A stretch of DNA of 64,000 bases, taken from positions 124,001 to 188,000 of the forward strand of contig CAZIDN010000001.1 of NCBI GenBank assembly GCA_964537875.1, written 5' to 3'. Below, one piece after another: positions 18,801 to 25,890 of this stretch. The notes beneath the pieces were generated by a model that was given only the letters and a program-made list of their open reading frames with translations, was not told the DNA's origin and ran no database searches. Position numbers and translations under genes: made by a program. Within the stretch, counting starts at the first letter, position 1. Every line of letters begins with the position of its first letter. This DNA is from JAPKZH01 sp964537875 (lineage in GTDB: Bacteria > Acidobacteriota > Aminicenantia > Aminicenantales > UBA4085).

Positions 18801-18990
18801 CTTTCTTTTCGAGCTTGTCTTTTTTGATCCAACGGTTGAGGGCGTCGATGACATTCTGCGAGCCGCGGGCCAGGCCGCAGGTGCCCGCGGAGACGGTCAG
18901 GACCGGCCTGGTCTCGGCTTTCCTCAGGCCGGTCTGTTCCCGGATGACGGCCTGGAGTTCCTTGATGGACGTGATTTTTTTCGCGCTCAT
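15835..18990 (-). CDS. NuoF-GltD fusion: NADH-binding flavoprotein joined to an NADPH/FAD oxidoreductase
   Basis: The 1051-aa protein starts at the ATG at 18990, which overlaps the NuoE stop by 4 bp. Residues 1-120 form a thioredoxin-like [2Fe-2S] domain (cysteines in AGTCGLARG and TGCHGFCEAE). Residues ~150-570 are NuoF/HydB-like, with GRGGAGFLTGTKW for NADH, ADEGDPGAYMDR for FMN and ESCGKCLSCREGT for a [4Fe-4S] cluster. From ~585 it is GltD-like: cysteine motifs CHYICPIG and CGRVCNHPCEKVC, FAD site GSGPAGLTAGYYLA, NADPH site VVGGGNSAIDAARVA and GVFAGGDAVTGP. HydB normally carries a short ferredoxin tail where GltD sits here. Linking NADH, NADPH and ferredoxin chemistry in one chain suggests transhydrogenase or bifurcating activity, which is an inference. 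Confidence 0.9.
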   Translation of the reverse strand: MSAKKITSIKELQAVIREQTGLRKAETRPVLTVSAGTCGLARGSQNVIDALNRWIKKDKLEKKVKVKVTGCHGFCEAEPNIIIHPKEIFYQKVGPEHTGDILHKTVLKKKVLGELLYIDPNTGDRAATEADIPFYKKQKRLVLGDNVLIDPTEIDDYFSIGGYGALLKILSGRTPEEVIEIVKRSGLRGRGGAGFLTGTKWELAHKVKGNTKYVICNADEGDPGAYMDRSLLEGNPHRVLEGMMIGAYAIGSTKGYMYVRDEYPLAVRHISRAIEQARELGLLGENILGTGFQFDVQIAKGAGAFVCGEETALIASIEGRVGEPRQRPPFPAVKGLWGKPTNINNVETWGNVPIIIQKGGDWFAKIGTKGSKGTKIFSLVGKINNTGLVEVPMGISLGEIIYDIGGGIPKDKAFKAVQTGGPSGGCLPKEMLGLPIDYQSLAQAGSIMGSGGMIIMDENTCMVDIAKYFLNFLRDESCGKCLSCREGTQRMWEIVKGITEGKGKEGDLEFLEELAGAVKDASLCGLGQTAANPVLSTLRYFRDEYEYHIKYKKCPALVCKEILSSPCHYICPIGQEASTYIALIAEGKYKDAFNVIMKDNPLPSVCGRVCNHPCEKVCRAAESGEAISIRGLKRFVMDWAEKRGIRYSVKPGQGNREKVAIVGSGPAGLTAGYYLALKGFKPTIFEALPVAGGMLGAAIPEHRLPKKTLNKEIENIKKAGVEIKTNMRLGKDFTLDELFLDGYKATFIATGAWKSMKMGIPGEAAEGVMESLEYLKAVNLGQTMPVGKHVCVVGGGNSAIDAARVAIRDKNCQKVTVLYRRTKKEMPAFPEEVDAAIDEGVDIRFLAAPVKVFTKGGKITGVECIRMKLGEKDSSGRRKPVPIKGSNFKVKLDTLILAIGERPETSYISPYDGISMAKENIVVDGETFKTTRDGVFAGGDAVTGPNTVVDAMAAGKIAAQTIEKYLEGQPLTRTYSLTRPSVFIKPVELSEAEVAKAKRPKMPQLTAAQRKKNFKEVDLGLTEKMACREARRCLRCELETEDGKNALGAKK

Positions 18991-19463
18991 TTTTTCGCTC
19001 TTTTCTTGGCGTACGTCTTGATGATGGAATCCACTTTTCCGATGGTCGTATGGGAGTAATAGTTGCCGTCGACGACGACCACCGGGCCGATAGCGCAGCA
19101 TCCCAGGCAGGCCACGGTTTCCAGGGTGAACCGGTTGTCTTTGGTCGTCTCTCCGGCTTTGATGTTCAGTTTTTTCTCAAACTCATTCAGGATTTTCGGG
19201 CCTCCCCGGACATGGCAGGCAGTTCCCAGGCAGACCGTAGCCACATGCTCTCCGCGGGGCGTGAGGCTGAAGGCCCGGTAGAATGTGGCCACGCCCACCA
19301 CGTCGATGAGGGGGATGTCCAGGCACCGGGAGACGAGCTGCAAGGCCTGCCGGGGAAGATAGTTGTATTCCGCTTGAATGTCTTGCAGGATGGCGATGAG
19401 CGCCCGCTTTTCTTTGTTGTGCTTGGCCAGGAATGTGTTCACGGTCGAGTTGACGGCTTCCAC
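18987..19463 (-). CDS. NuoE/HydC-like [2Fe-2S] subunit
   Basis: This 158-aa protein is of the thioredoxin-like [2Fe-2S] NuoE type. The helical N-terminus (LIAILQDIQAEYNYLP) is followed by CLGTACHVRG and CLGCCAIGP, giving the C-x4-C and C-x3-C cluster ligands. It partners NuoF in complex I, HoxE and HydC. The start is a GTG at 19463 with GGAGG seven bases upstream. It is the first gene of a four-gene operon with the NuoF-GltD fusion, the HoxU-like protein and a GltB-type enzyme. No membrane subunits of complex I are nearby, so the complex is soluble. Confidence 0.93.
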   Translation of the reverse strand: MEAVNSTVNTFLAKHNKEKRALIAILQDIQAEYNYLPRQALQLVSRCLDIPLIDVVGVATFYRAFSLTPRGEHVATVCLGTACHVRGGPKILNEFEKKLNIKAGETTKDNRFTLETVACLGCCAIGPVVVVDGNYYSHTTIGKVDSIIKTYAKKRAKK

Positions 19464-19658
19464 TTATTTTCCTCCAGAATGGATTGATTTTTTCTTGATG
19501 TCCTCCGGACAACAGGGAAGGAGTCCCCGGCGGGGAGATGAGGAATACCGGACGGCGGGAGGATTTTGGGGAAGGCGAAGATGCAGAGTGCAGTTAAAGA
19601 ATAAAATGTATGACTCCTCTTCTTAACCTAAAAAACCGAAAACAATAATAAAGGGGAT

Positions 19659-19688
19659 TTTATAACAGATAAAATTCGTTCTTGTCAA
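19659..19688 (-). promoter_or_regulatory. Promoter of the nuoE-like operon with ~190-base leader
   Basis: The minus strand shows TTGACA (19688-19683) and TATAAA (19664-19659) with an 18-base spacer; shifting one base gives TTATAA at 17. The predicted start near 19652 leaves an untranslated leader of about 190 bases before the GTG at 19463, long enough for leader regulation, though I recognise no riboswitch in it. Confidence 0.7.
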
Positions 19689-19710
19689 GGGGAAGCAAGG
19701 CGAAGGGAAC

Positions 19711-21051
19711 TCAGATGAAGTCTAGATATTTTCGGCCTTCTCCATACGGGTTGAGATAGTCTCTGATCTCGAGCCTGTCCTTCTGTTCGATGAGATCGAT
19801 AGGCTCCTTCTTGTCCCTGGGAACGATCACCTCCACCTTCGGCCGGAAAATATCCTGCTCATTGGCCTCGCGGACAACGGCGACTCTCTCATCGTTCAGG
19901 ACGACGATGGTCCCCACAGGCCAAACGCCCATAGTCTTGAAGAACTCATCGACGATATCGGGGTCAAGAAGCTTTCCTTTTTCCTTGGTCAACAACTCGT
20001 AGATCTGGAGCGGCGGAAAGTCTTTTTTGTAAGTCCGCTTTTGGGAAAGAGCGTCATAGACGTCGCAGAGAGAGACAATGAACGAGGCCGGATGGGGCCG
20101 GTGGGGGAAGGCCAGCCTCGGGTATCCCTTGAGGTCATAGCGCAGGTGATGCTCAAAAGCGACCACCGCCGGGAGGATCCCCAGCGTCCCTTCGTACTTG
20201 AGGAGAATCCTGGCCCCGAGGACCGTATGGTCCCTGATCATCGAAAATTCTTCCTTGCTCAGCGTGTCCTTCTTTTTCAGGATCTTGCGCGAGACGAAGA
20301 GCTTCCCGATGTCATGGAAAAGCGCGGCGTTGCCCAGTTCCAGGACTTCGTCCTTGGAATACCCCATCTTCGAGGAGAGATGCATGGCCAGGACGGACAC
20401 GTTCAGGAGATGGGCGAAGGTCAGGATATCTTTTTCTTTGATGGAGATGAGGCCGAGGAATTTCTGGCTTTTCCCGGCGAAGCTGTCCATGATGTCCAGC
20501 ATGCTGAATCCCAGGTCGAGGGAGCTGAGCGCTTTTCCCTCGAGCATGCTCTCGATCGACTGGGTTACGCCTTGAACCGAAGCTTCATATTGGCCTTGGA
20601 GGTCTTCCTGCTCTTTTTGGGCGGCCCTCGGGACCAGCCGAGGGGTTGTCAGTCTCCCCGCTTTGATTTTCTGAATGCCCATTTCGGCTAAATATTCTTG
20701 GGGGTCCTCATAATCCTTGATCTTGGGGTTCGTCAGTGCCGCCACGAACCGGCTGAGTTCATCTTTGCCGAGGGGAGCTTCAAACGACATCCGTTCAATG
20801 CCCCGTTCTTTGAGGTAGAGAAAAAGGGAGTGAAGCTTCCGGCTGAGGTCAAACAGGATTTCTTCCTCCCAGGCCAGCTCGTTATCGACGATGCCGATGA
20901 CGATCTCCGGTTTTTCTTTGAGGACCGCCTCCAGGTTGCGGAAAGCCCGCTCGATCAATTCCCGGAGCTGGGGATGGTCCACGGCGTAAATTTTGGCGGC
21001 CTGGATGGTGGAGATAAAATCGATGAGAAATGCTTTAATTTTTTCGAGCAT
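19711..21051 (-). CDS. HD-GYP domain protein, probable cyclic-di-GMP phosphodiesterase
   Basis: The 446-aa product starts at the ATG at 21051 with AGGA just upstream. The C-terminal half is an HD-GYP phosphodiesterase: ALFHDIGKLFVSRKIL (HD), then DHTVLGARIL, EHHLRYDLKGYPR (HH and GYP) and SLCDVYDALSQKRTYKK. These residues bind the di-iron centre that cleaves cyclic-di-GMP. The N-terminal ~150 residues lack a receiver domain or membrane helix. They contain LREL-type helices similar in style to the start of the upstream HEAT-like protein (a YAVDHPQLRELI segment), so both may share a partner. It overlaps that gene by 17 bp. Type IV pilus function is a common target of cyclic-di-GMP, but a link to the pilus genes here is only a guess. 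Confidence 0.9.
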   Translation of the reverse strand: MLEKIKAFLIDFISTIQAAKIYAVDHPQLRELIERAFRNLEAVLKEKPEIVIGIVDNELAWEEEILFDLSRKLHSLFLYLKERGIERMSFEAPLGKDELSRFVAALTNPKIKDYEDPQEYLAEMGIQKIKAGRLTTPRLVPRAAQKEQEDLQGQYEASVQGVTQSIESMLEGKALSSLDLGFSMLDIMDSFAGKSQKFLGLISIKEKDILTFAHLLNVSVLAMHLSSKMGYSKDEVLELGNAALFHDIGKLFVSRKILKKKDTLSKEEFSMIRDHTVLGARILLKYEGTLGILPAVVAFEHHLRYDLKGYPRLAFPHRPHPASFIVSLCDVYDALSQKRTYKKDFPPLQIYELLTKEKGKLLDPDIVDEFFKTMGVWPVGTIVVLNDERVAVVREANEQDIFRPKVEVIVPRDKKEPIDLIEQKDRLEIRDYLNPYGEGRKYLDFI

Positions 21052-22966
21052 CCCAGTCCTCAAGCAGCCGGAGGGCTTCTTCTCTCAATTTTTTATTCCA
21101 GGGAAATCCTCTCCGAGCCAGGGACGCGACAAGGCTCCTGGCCGGCCGCAGGTTCAATTCTTTGACGATCCCGAGATGATCCAGGAGGACCCGATTTTGA
21201 AGCCCGAAGAACGAGGGAAGCCCCAACAGCTTCTCTAGGGCCCGCGGCCGGAGCGAATCGAACTTGGCCAAGACGGCCATGGCCTCTTTTTTGAAAACAA
21301 GGTCCTCTTTTTTGAGAAGGCGGAAGAGGAATTTGTCGTCGCATCGCGAGAGGTGCTGCATGGCCTGGAGTGCCCGGATCTTGACCTCCCGGTTGTCCTG
21401 GGCGAAGATGGTCTTAAGAACCGTGAGCGATGACTGGGAGTCCACTTTCTGGAGATTTTCGATGAGTTGGTTCATTAAGGGAGTGTCGCCGGCATGCTGT
21501 TGGAGATTGATGTTGAAATAGAGTTGGGAGTCCTGGTGAAACTTGAAGAAGGCCCGCAAGATATGCGGTGTGATCCGGCGGGATGAGAAGATTTTTTTGA
21601 GATAGATGTTCGCGTCGAGGGTTCCCGCCTGGAAGGTGTTGATGAAATAGTTGAAAACGGGCAGATCGGCTCCTTCGAGAATGGCTTTTTCGACAAAATC
21701 GGCCATCGAGCGTTCGAGGCGAAGGGCGCGGAGATCGGCGGACAGGAATCGCTCCTTCTTTTTCAAGGTTTCCAGAAGGCTCCTCAGGTAGTCGAAGTCG
21801 CCGTCTTCAATGATATGGTCCCATTCTTTGAGGATGAGTTCCAGGAGGTCTCCGGCGGCCTCTTTTTTGTTCTCCTTATCCAGGAGGTTGAGCAGCATGA
21901 AGCGGAAGTTTTTGGGGAGGAGGTGGGGATCGAAACTGCGGCTTTTCTCGTAGGCGAGACCTTCCAGAAGAAGGCCCAGCGCCTTCCGGTAGTTCTCGGA
22001 AATGAGAGAGGTTTCGGTGCCAAAGAGCAATCGCTTGATCTTGTCCTTGAATTCGGGAATGTTTCCCTTGGAGAGGTCCTTTTTGAAGAGTTGGGTGAGG
22101 TGCGACGAAATCTGATTGTCCCGATCGCCTTCGGTCAGCCTGGAAAAGAGGCTGAAGCTCAATGCATCAAACTCCTCGTTGCTGATGATCTCCTCATGAA
22201 GGAGCGAGGCCAATTCCTTTTCGGACAAGCCGCCGACCATGGACTTGAGCTTTTCCAGGTTGGCTTCCGAGGAAAGGTTTTTGTCGCGGAGGACGGCCCG
22301 GACCAGGTCTTTGGCGCATTTGCTATATTTGACCTCGTTGTTCTCTTTGAGATAGGAGAAAAATCGGGAAAAATTCTCTCTCAGCCTTTCCACCTGGGCG
22401 ATCTCATCGGGATTGAGTCTGTAGATGACCCGGTCAAAATTGTCGGCCAGTTCATCGAGATTTTCGGCGTTGTCTTCATCGACGGCATCAGACAGGAGGT
22501 AGGTCCAGACATCCTCGAGCTCTTCGCCGTCGCCCTTGAGAAGCTGGGAATAGTCGAGCTCCTCGACGGTGATGTTGAGGACTTCCTCCTCTTCGAGGAT
22601 ATTCTTGATTCCCCCACGATGGGCGATCTCTTTCACCGGGAGTGAAAAATTGGCGATGAGGATCATCAGCTCTTCGAGGTCGATGGTTTGGCGAATCTCG
22701 AGGCCTTTGATCTTCCGCTGGTGAAAGGACCTAGCGATCTCGACATAGATCTTATCGTTCTCCCAAATTCGATCATCGATGTGGAGCGACTGCTGGGTAA
22801 ACCCGATTTTCAGGGGGTTGATCCATTTCAGGAGGGCGTCGATTTTCTTCTTGAGCTCCTCGCCCGCCTGGACGACGGCCGCATGCTCCGGTTGATAAAT
22901 CAGGACGCTTTTAAGGGCGACCCTGAGGGCTTTTAAAAACTCCTTGAGGGCCTCTTCTTTATCCAT
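21035..22966 (-). CDS. Large helical, HEAT-repeat-like protein of unknown function
   Basis: The 643-aa protein has no signal peptide or membrane helix and is almost entirely predicted alpha-helical and highly charged. The last ~150 residues show HEAT-like units (SLTVLKTIFAQDNREVKIRA, then KEDLVFKKEAMAVLAKF). The N-terminal region, YQPEHAAVVQAGEELKKKID, resembles the start of the HD-GYP protein encoded downstream, which suggests a shared domain (called here the 'YxxxHP' helix pair). I do not recognise the rest. It is co-transcribed with the HD-GYP gene (17-bp overlap) from a promoter at 23099-23128, so it may be a scaffold or receptor in a cyclic-di-GMP circuit. Confidence 0.75.
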   Translation of the reverse strand: MDKEEALKEFLKALRVALKSVLIYQPEHAAVVQAGEELKKKIDALLKWINPLKIGFTQQSLHIDDRIWENDKIYVEIARSFHQRKIKGLEIRQTIDLEELMILIANFSLPVKEIAHRGGIKNILEEEEVLNITVEELDYSQLLKGDGEELEDVWTYLLSDAVDEDNAENLDELADNFDRVIYRLNPDEIAQVERLRENFSRFFSYLKENNEVKYSKCAKDLVRAVLRDKNLSSEANLEKLKSMVGGLSEKELASLLHEEIISNEEFDALSFSLFSRLTEGDRDNQISSHLTQLFKKDLSKGNIPEFKDKIKRLLFGTETSLISENYRKALGLLLEGLAYEKSRSFDPHLLPKNFRFMLLNLLDKENKKEAAGDLLELILKEWDHIIEDGDFDYLRSLLETLKKKERFLSADLRALRLERSMADFVEKAILEGADLPVFNYFINTFQAGTLDANIYLKKIFSSRRITPHILRAFFKFHQDSQLYFNINLQQHAGDTPLMNQLIENLQKVDSQSSLTVLKTIFAQDNREVKIRALQAMQHLSRCDDKFLFRLLKKEDLVFKKEAMAVLAKFDSLRPRALEKLLGLPSFFGLQNRVLLDHLGIVKELNLRPARSLVASLARRGFPWNKKLREEALRLLEDWDARKN

Positions 22967-23098
22967 GAACGATTCTCATGGCCAGGATCTTTATTTTATC
23001 GTTCTCAGAGCTGTTGCGAGAATCATGAAGATTTAGGTTTTTTGCCCTGTGGGTTGTCCGCCATGAGACTCGAGTCGCATCGTCGAATTCCCGAGAAG

Positions 23099-23128
23099 AA
23101 TCTATCCCAAGGGGAGGCTGGGTGTCAA
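23099..23128 (-). promoter_or_regulatory. Promoter of the HEAT-like / HD-GYP operon
   Basis: The minus strand carries a perfect TTGACA (23128-23123), an 18-base spacer and TAGATT (23104-23099). The leader to the ATG at 22966 is about 125 bases and contains an inverted repeat with arms GATTCTC and GAGAATC. Confidence 0.55.
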
Positions 23129-23160
23129 TAGCCCAAACGAGCCGGAAAAGGGAGACGTCG

Positions 23161-24567
23161 CTACAAAAAGGGGAGGTAGCGGCGGACCTCGTAGTCGCTC
23201 ACCTGCTTATCGAATTCGGCGCTGACGTTCTTGGCATAGTCTTTGATCTCGTGGTACTTGTTGGCGATGAACTGGGAGAAGATGTGTTCGCCCAGCGTTT
23301 CGCGGACGACCTCGCTTTTCTCGGCGAGCTTCACCGCTTCTTCCAGGTTCCGCGGCAGCGTCTGGATCTTGAATTTTTTCTGGCGGGAGTTGCTCATCTT
23401 ATAGATATTTTCTTCGACCGAGGGCGGGAGCGGATACTGGGCTTGAATGCCTTTCAGGCCGGCCGCCAGCATGGTCGAAAAGGCCAGATAAACGTTGCAG
23501 CCGGGGTCGGGGGAGCGGAGCTCGATCCGGGTGGCATTTTCCTTGCCGGGCTGGTATTCCGGGACTCGGATATAGGCGGACCTGTTTCTCTGCCCCCAAG
23601 CGATATAGACAGGCGCTTCGTAGCCTTCGATCAGCCGCTTATAGGAATTGATCCACTGGCTGAAAACGGCGGAGGTTTCCCGGGCATGGCAGATCAAGCC
23701 GGCCATGTAGGAGAAGGCCGTGGCAGAGAGGTGATAAGGATTTTCAGGGTCAAAAAATGCGTTTTTTCCGCCCTTCCAAAGAGACTGGTGAACATGCATG
23801 CCGCTGCCGTTCTGGCCGTTGATGGGTTTGGGCATGAAGGTCGCGTAGAGGTTGTGCATCCGGGCGACCTTTTTGACCATATACCGGAAAATCATGGCCG
23901 TGTCGGCCATGTCCAACGCGCTTGAGTACTGGAGGTCGATCTCGTGCTGGCCGTGGGCGACTTCATGATGATCATATTCGGAGAGAATCCCCATTTTTTT
24001 GAGGAGCAGCTGAATTTCCTTGCGGATCTCACCGTGGTGCCCGCCGAAGAAGTAACCGCCCTCATCTTTGGGCACCGCCTCCCGGTTGTTGGCAAAGATG
24101 AAGAATTCGAGCTCGGGCCCGACCTTGAAGTCGTCGAAACCGTATTCCTCGCGGGCGCGCCGGAGGACTTGTTTGAGAGTATAGCGCGTATCGCCGACGT
24201 AGTGCTTTCCCTCGGGCGTCAGGATATCGCCGAACATGATCGCTTCGTGCCAAGTGGTCTCCTCGGCGAATCCTCGGTACTCCCAGGGCAGGACCTTGAA
24301 GGTCGCAGGATCGGGCCGGATGGTCAGGTCGCTCTCTTCGATCCGGACGAATCCTTCGACGGAGGACCCGTCAAAGCCTTTCCCATCGCGAAATGCTTTT
24401 TCAAGCTCCGAGCTGGGGAACGAGAAGTCCATCGGCCGTCCCAGAATGTCGGGAAAGATGACCCGGACAAACTCGATTTTCCGGGATGGGTCGAGGACGG
24501 CCCGGAGAACGTTCTCTTCGTTTTCAAACCCTAATTCCTTCTCTTCACGATCTTTCATTGGATCCAA
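23161..24567 (-). CDS. glnA: Type I glutamine synthetase
   Basis: The protein condenses ammonia and glutamate with ATP. Family motifs occur in order: FPDILGRPMDF, GFDGSSVEGF (residues shaping the active site), VGPELEFFIF, GQHEIDLQYS, NGSGMHVHQSLW (glutamate/ATP site), WGQRNRSAYIRVP and ATRIELRSPDPGCNVY. At ~468 aa it is a normal GSI subunit. Start choice is uncertain: an AGGAGG lies six bases before a TTG at 24567 (chosen) and 15 bases before the ATG at 24558. The TTG at 24591 lies upstream of that ribosome site. I do not see the adenylylation-loop tyrosine signature with confidence. It is divergent from an Lrp-type regulator that is the obvious candidate to control it. Confidence 0.93.
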   Translation of the reverse strand: MDPMKDREEKELGFENEENVLRAVLDPSRKIEFVRVIFPDILGRPMDFSFPSSELEKAFRDGKGFDGSSVEGFVRIEESDLTIRPDPATFKVLPWEYRGFAEETTWHEAIMFGDILTPEGKHYVGDTRYTLKQVLRRAREEYGFDDFKVGPELEFFIFANNREAVPKDEGGYFFGGHHGEIRKEIQLLLKKMGILSEYDHHEVAHGQHEIDLQYSSALDMADTAMIFRYMVKKVARMHNLYATFMPKPINGQNGSGMHVHQSLWKGGKNAFFDPENPYHLSATAFSYMAGLICHARETSAVFSQWINSYKRLIEGYEAPVYIAWGQRNRSAYIRVPEYQPGKENATRIELRSPDPGCNVYLAFSTMLAAGLKGIQAQYPLPPSVEENIYKMSNSRQKKFKIQTLPRNLEEAVKLAEKSEVVRETLGEHIFSQFIANKYHEIKDYAKNVSAEFDKQVSDYEVRRYLPFL

Positions 24568-24686
24568 TGCCAACCTCCTTTTTATCTTCAATAAAATATG
24601 TGGGCGTTCCTCGAGTCGGGATGGGCAGGATAACGGTCGAGGCGGATATTAACATATGGAATAATAGTTACAAAAAAATGATATAT

Positions 24687-24744
24687 TTGTCAAGAATAAA
24701 TATTAAAATATTGACAATTGTATATTAAAAAGCCAAAATATAAA
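24687..24744. promoter_or_regulatory. Back-to-back glnA / lrp promoter region with inverted repeat
   Basis: This AT-rich stretch holds an inverted repeat, TTGTCAA (24687-24693) and TTGACAA (24711-24717), with 17 bases between. The right arm is a perfect -35 TTGACA for the Lrp-type gene, with CAAAAT 17 bases later as a possible -10. The left arm read on the minus strand is a perfect TTGACA facing glnA. A regulator bound in the AT-rich centre could control both genes. Confidence 0.6.
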
Positions 24745-24760
24745 ACAGAGGGAGAATGCC

Positions 24761-25204
24761 ATGATTGACGATCTCGATAAAAAGATTCTTCGGATCATGA
24801 ATCGAAACGCCCGAAAGAGCTTCCGGGAAATCGCCAAAGAAGTCGGGACTTCGGCGCCGGTCGTCATCCATGCGGTCAAGAAAATGGAGAACCTGGGAGC
24901 CATCAAAGGATATATTCCCGATATCGACGCGGGGCATTTCGGCTTCGACCTGATGGCCATCATCGCCATCCGCATTTCCCAGGGCAAGCTGTTGGAGACG
25001 CAGAAGAAGATCGCCCGGATACCCCAGGTTGCGGGCGTTTATGATATCACGGGGGAATGGGACTCGCTGGTGATCGCGTATTTCAAGGGGCGAGAAGACC
25101 TCAACGACTTCTTGAAAAAGCTGAACGCGATGCAGTTCATCGGCAGGACGGTCACCCATATCGTCCTGAACATCGTCAAGGACGAGCGGCGGGTTTTTGT
25201 CTGA
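24761..25204 (+). CDS. Lrp/AsnC family transcriptional regulator
   Basis: The 147-aa protein is a full-length Lrp/AsnC regulator. It has a winged helix-turn-helix (DDLDKKILRIMNRNARKSF, REIAKEVGTSAPVVIHAVKK, residues 3-42) and then a RAM ligand-binding domain ending HIVLNIVKDERRVFV. Such proteins sense amino acids and assemble as octamers on DNA. GGGAGA precedes the ATG. It is transcribed away from glutamine synthetase, with 193 bases of AT-rich shared control region, so autoregulation and control of glnA are likely but not shown. AdoMet decarboxylase begins 63 bases downstream on the same strand. Confidence 0.93.
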   Translation: MIDDLDKKILRIMNRNARKSFREIAKEVGTSAPVVIHAVKKMENLGAIKGYIPDIDAGHFGFDLMAIIAIRISQGKLLETQKKIARIPQVAGVYDITGEWDSLVIAYFKGREDLNDFLKKLNAMQFIGRTVTHIVLNIVKDERRVFV

Positions 25205-25267
25205 AAAGTCTCCTTGACAGTGTTGGCTGTTGTGACATAATACCGTTCAGGATCGGAGGACGGAAAA

Positions 25268-25714
25268 ATGCCCAAGAAAATCTATGAGCCCATCGGCCAT
25301 CACTATATCGTAGAGGCGTCCGGGTGCAACCCGAAAATCATCGGCAGCGTCCAGAAGGTCCAGGAGATTCTAGTGAAAGCAGCCGAGATCGCCGGGGCTA
25401 AAGTCTGGGCTATTTCTTTCAGCAAGTTTCCTCCGAGCGGCGTGAGCGGCGTGGTGGTTATTTCGGAATCCCACATTTCCACTCATACCTGGCCGGAGAT
25501 GCGCTACGGGGCGCTCGACATCTATACCTGCGGCAATAAAGTCGACCCGGAGAAGGCCGTCGTTTACGCGGTTGAGGCCTTCGGAGCTTCGACCTCTCAT
25601 ATCACGGAAATCACCCGGGGCATCGACGAGGGGGACTGGAAATTCTTCCACAGCTTTGTCACGTGGGAGGAAGATTTCAAGAAGGAACTCAAGAGGAACC
25701 TGGAAAAGAAATAA
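25268..25714 (+). CDS. speD: S-adenosylmethionine decarboxylase proenzyme
   Basis: The 148-aa protein is the short, bacterial/archaeal type (often called speH) that cleaves itself to form a pyruvoyl cofactor. The processing site is visible as VVVISESHISTHTWPE, with cleavage expected between Glu and Ser of ES-HIS. Other family residues include GHHYIVEASGCNP near the start and ALDIYTCG near the end. It makes decarboxylated AdoMet for spermidine synthesis. No spermidine synthase is adjacent. GGAGG lies upstream of the ATG. The C-terminal ~25 residues, FKKELKRNLEKK, extend slightly beyond the common core. Confidence 0.92.
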   Translation: MPKKIYEPIGHHYIVEASGCNPKIIGSVQKVQEILVKAAEIAGAKVWAISFSKFPPSGVSGVVVISESHISTHTWPEMRYGALDIYTCGNKVDPEKAVVYAVEAFGASTSHITEITRGIDEGDWKFFHSFVTWEEDFKKELKRNLEKK

Positions 25715-25726
25715 AAATGTAAAACT

Positions 25727-25745
25727 TGTTTACAAAATGTAAACA
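25727..25745. promoter_or_regulatory. Perfect palindrome, possible activator site
   Basis: TGTTTACA (25727-25734) and TGTAAACA (25738-25745) are exact inverted repeats separated by three bases. The site lies about 70 bases upstream of a sigma-54-type promoter, a normal position for an enhancer-binding protein. No T-run follows closely, so it does not look like a terminator. Confidence 0.5.
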
Positions 25746-25815
25746 TCCTTCCTCCGTTTTTAATCCTAAATCGCTGAAAAGGCAATGTTTCGGCCTGCCC
25801 GCTTCAAATTTCTCT

Positions 25816-25831
25816 TGGCACGAAAAATGCT
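25816..25831 (+). promoter_or_regulatory. Sigma-54 (-24/-12) promoter of the M1 peptidase gene
   Basis: The sequence TGGCACG, four A bases, then ATGCT matches the RpoN consensus TGGCACG-N4-TTGCW at all but one position, with the correct GG-to-GC spacing. The start of transcription would be near 25843, about 50 bases before the chosen ATG at 25891. Confidence 0.65.
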
Positions 25832-25890
25832 TTAGAAAATTTGGAATGAAAATGAAATGTCCTGCCCGGGACCGCTTTTGTTATAATGAA

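Noticed and set aside
15979..19059. A 1026-codon open frame on the plus strand opposite the NuoF-GltD gene
   Set aside because: It is a mirror of a GC-rich real gene; the minus strand has unmistakable domain motifs and the plus translation has none.
25882..25887. TATAAT immediately before the M1 peptidase ATG as its promoter
   Set aside because: It lies only three bases before the start codon, too close for transcription to include the ATG; the sigma-54 site fits better.
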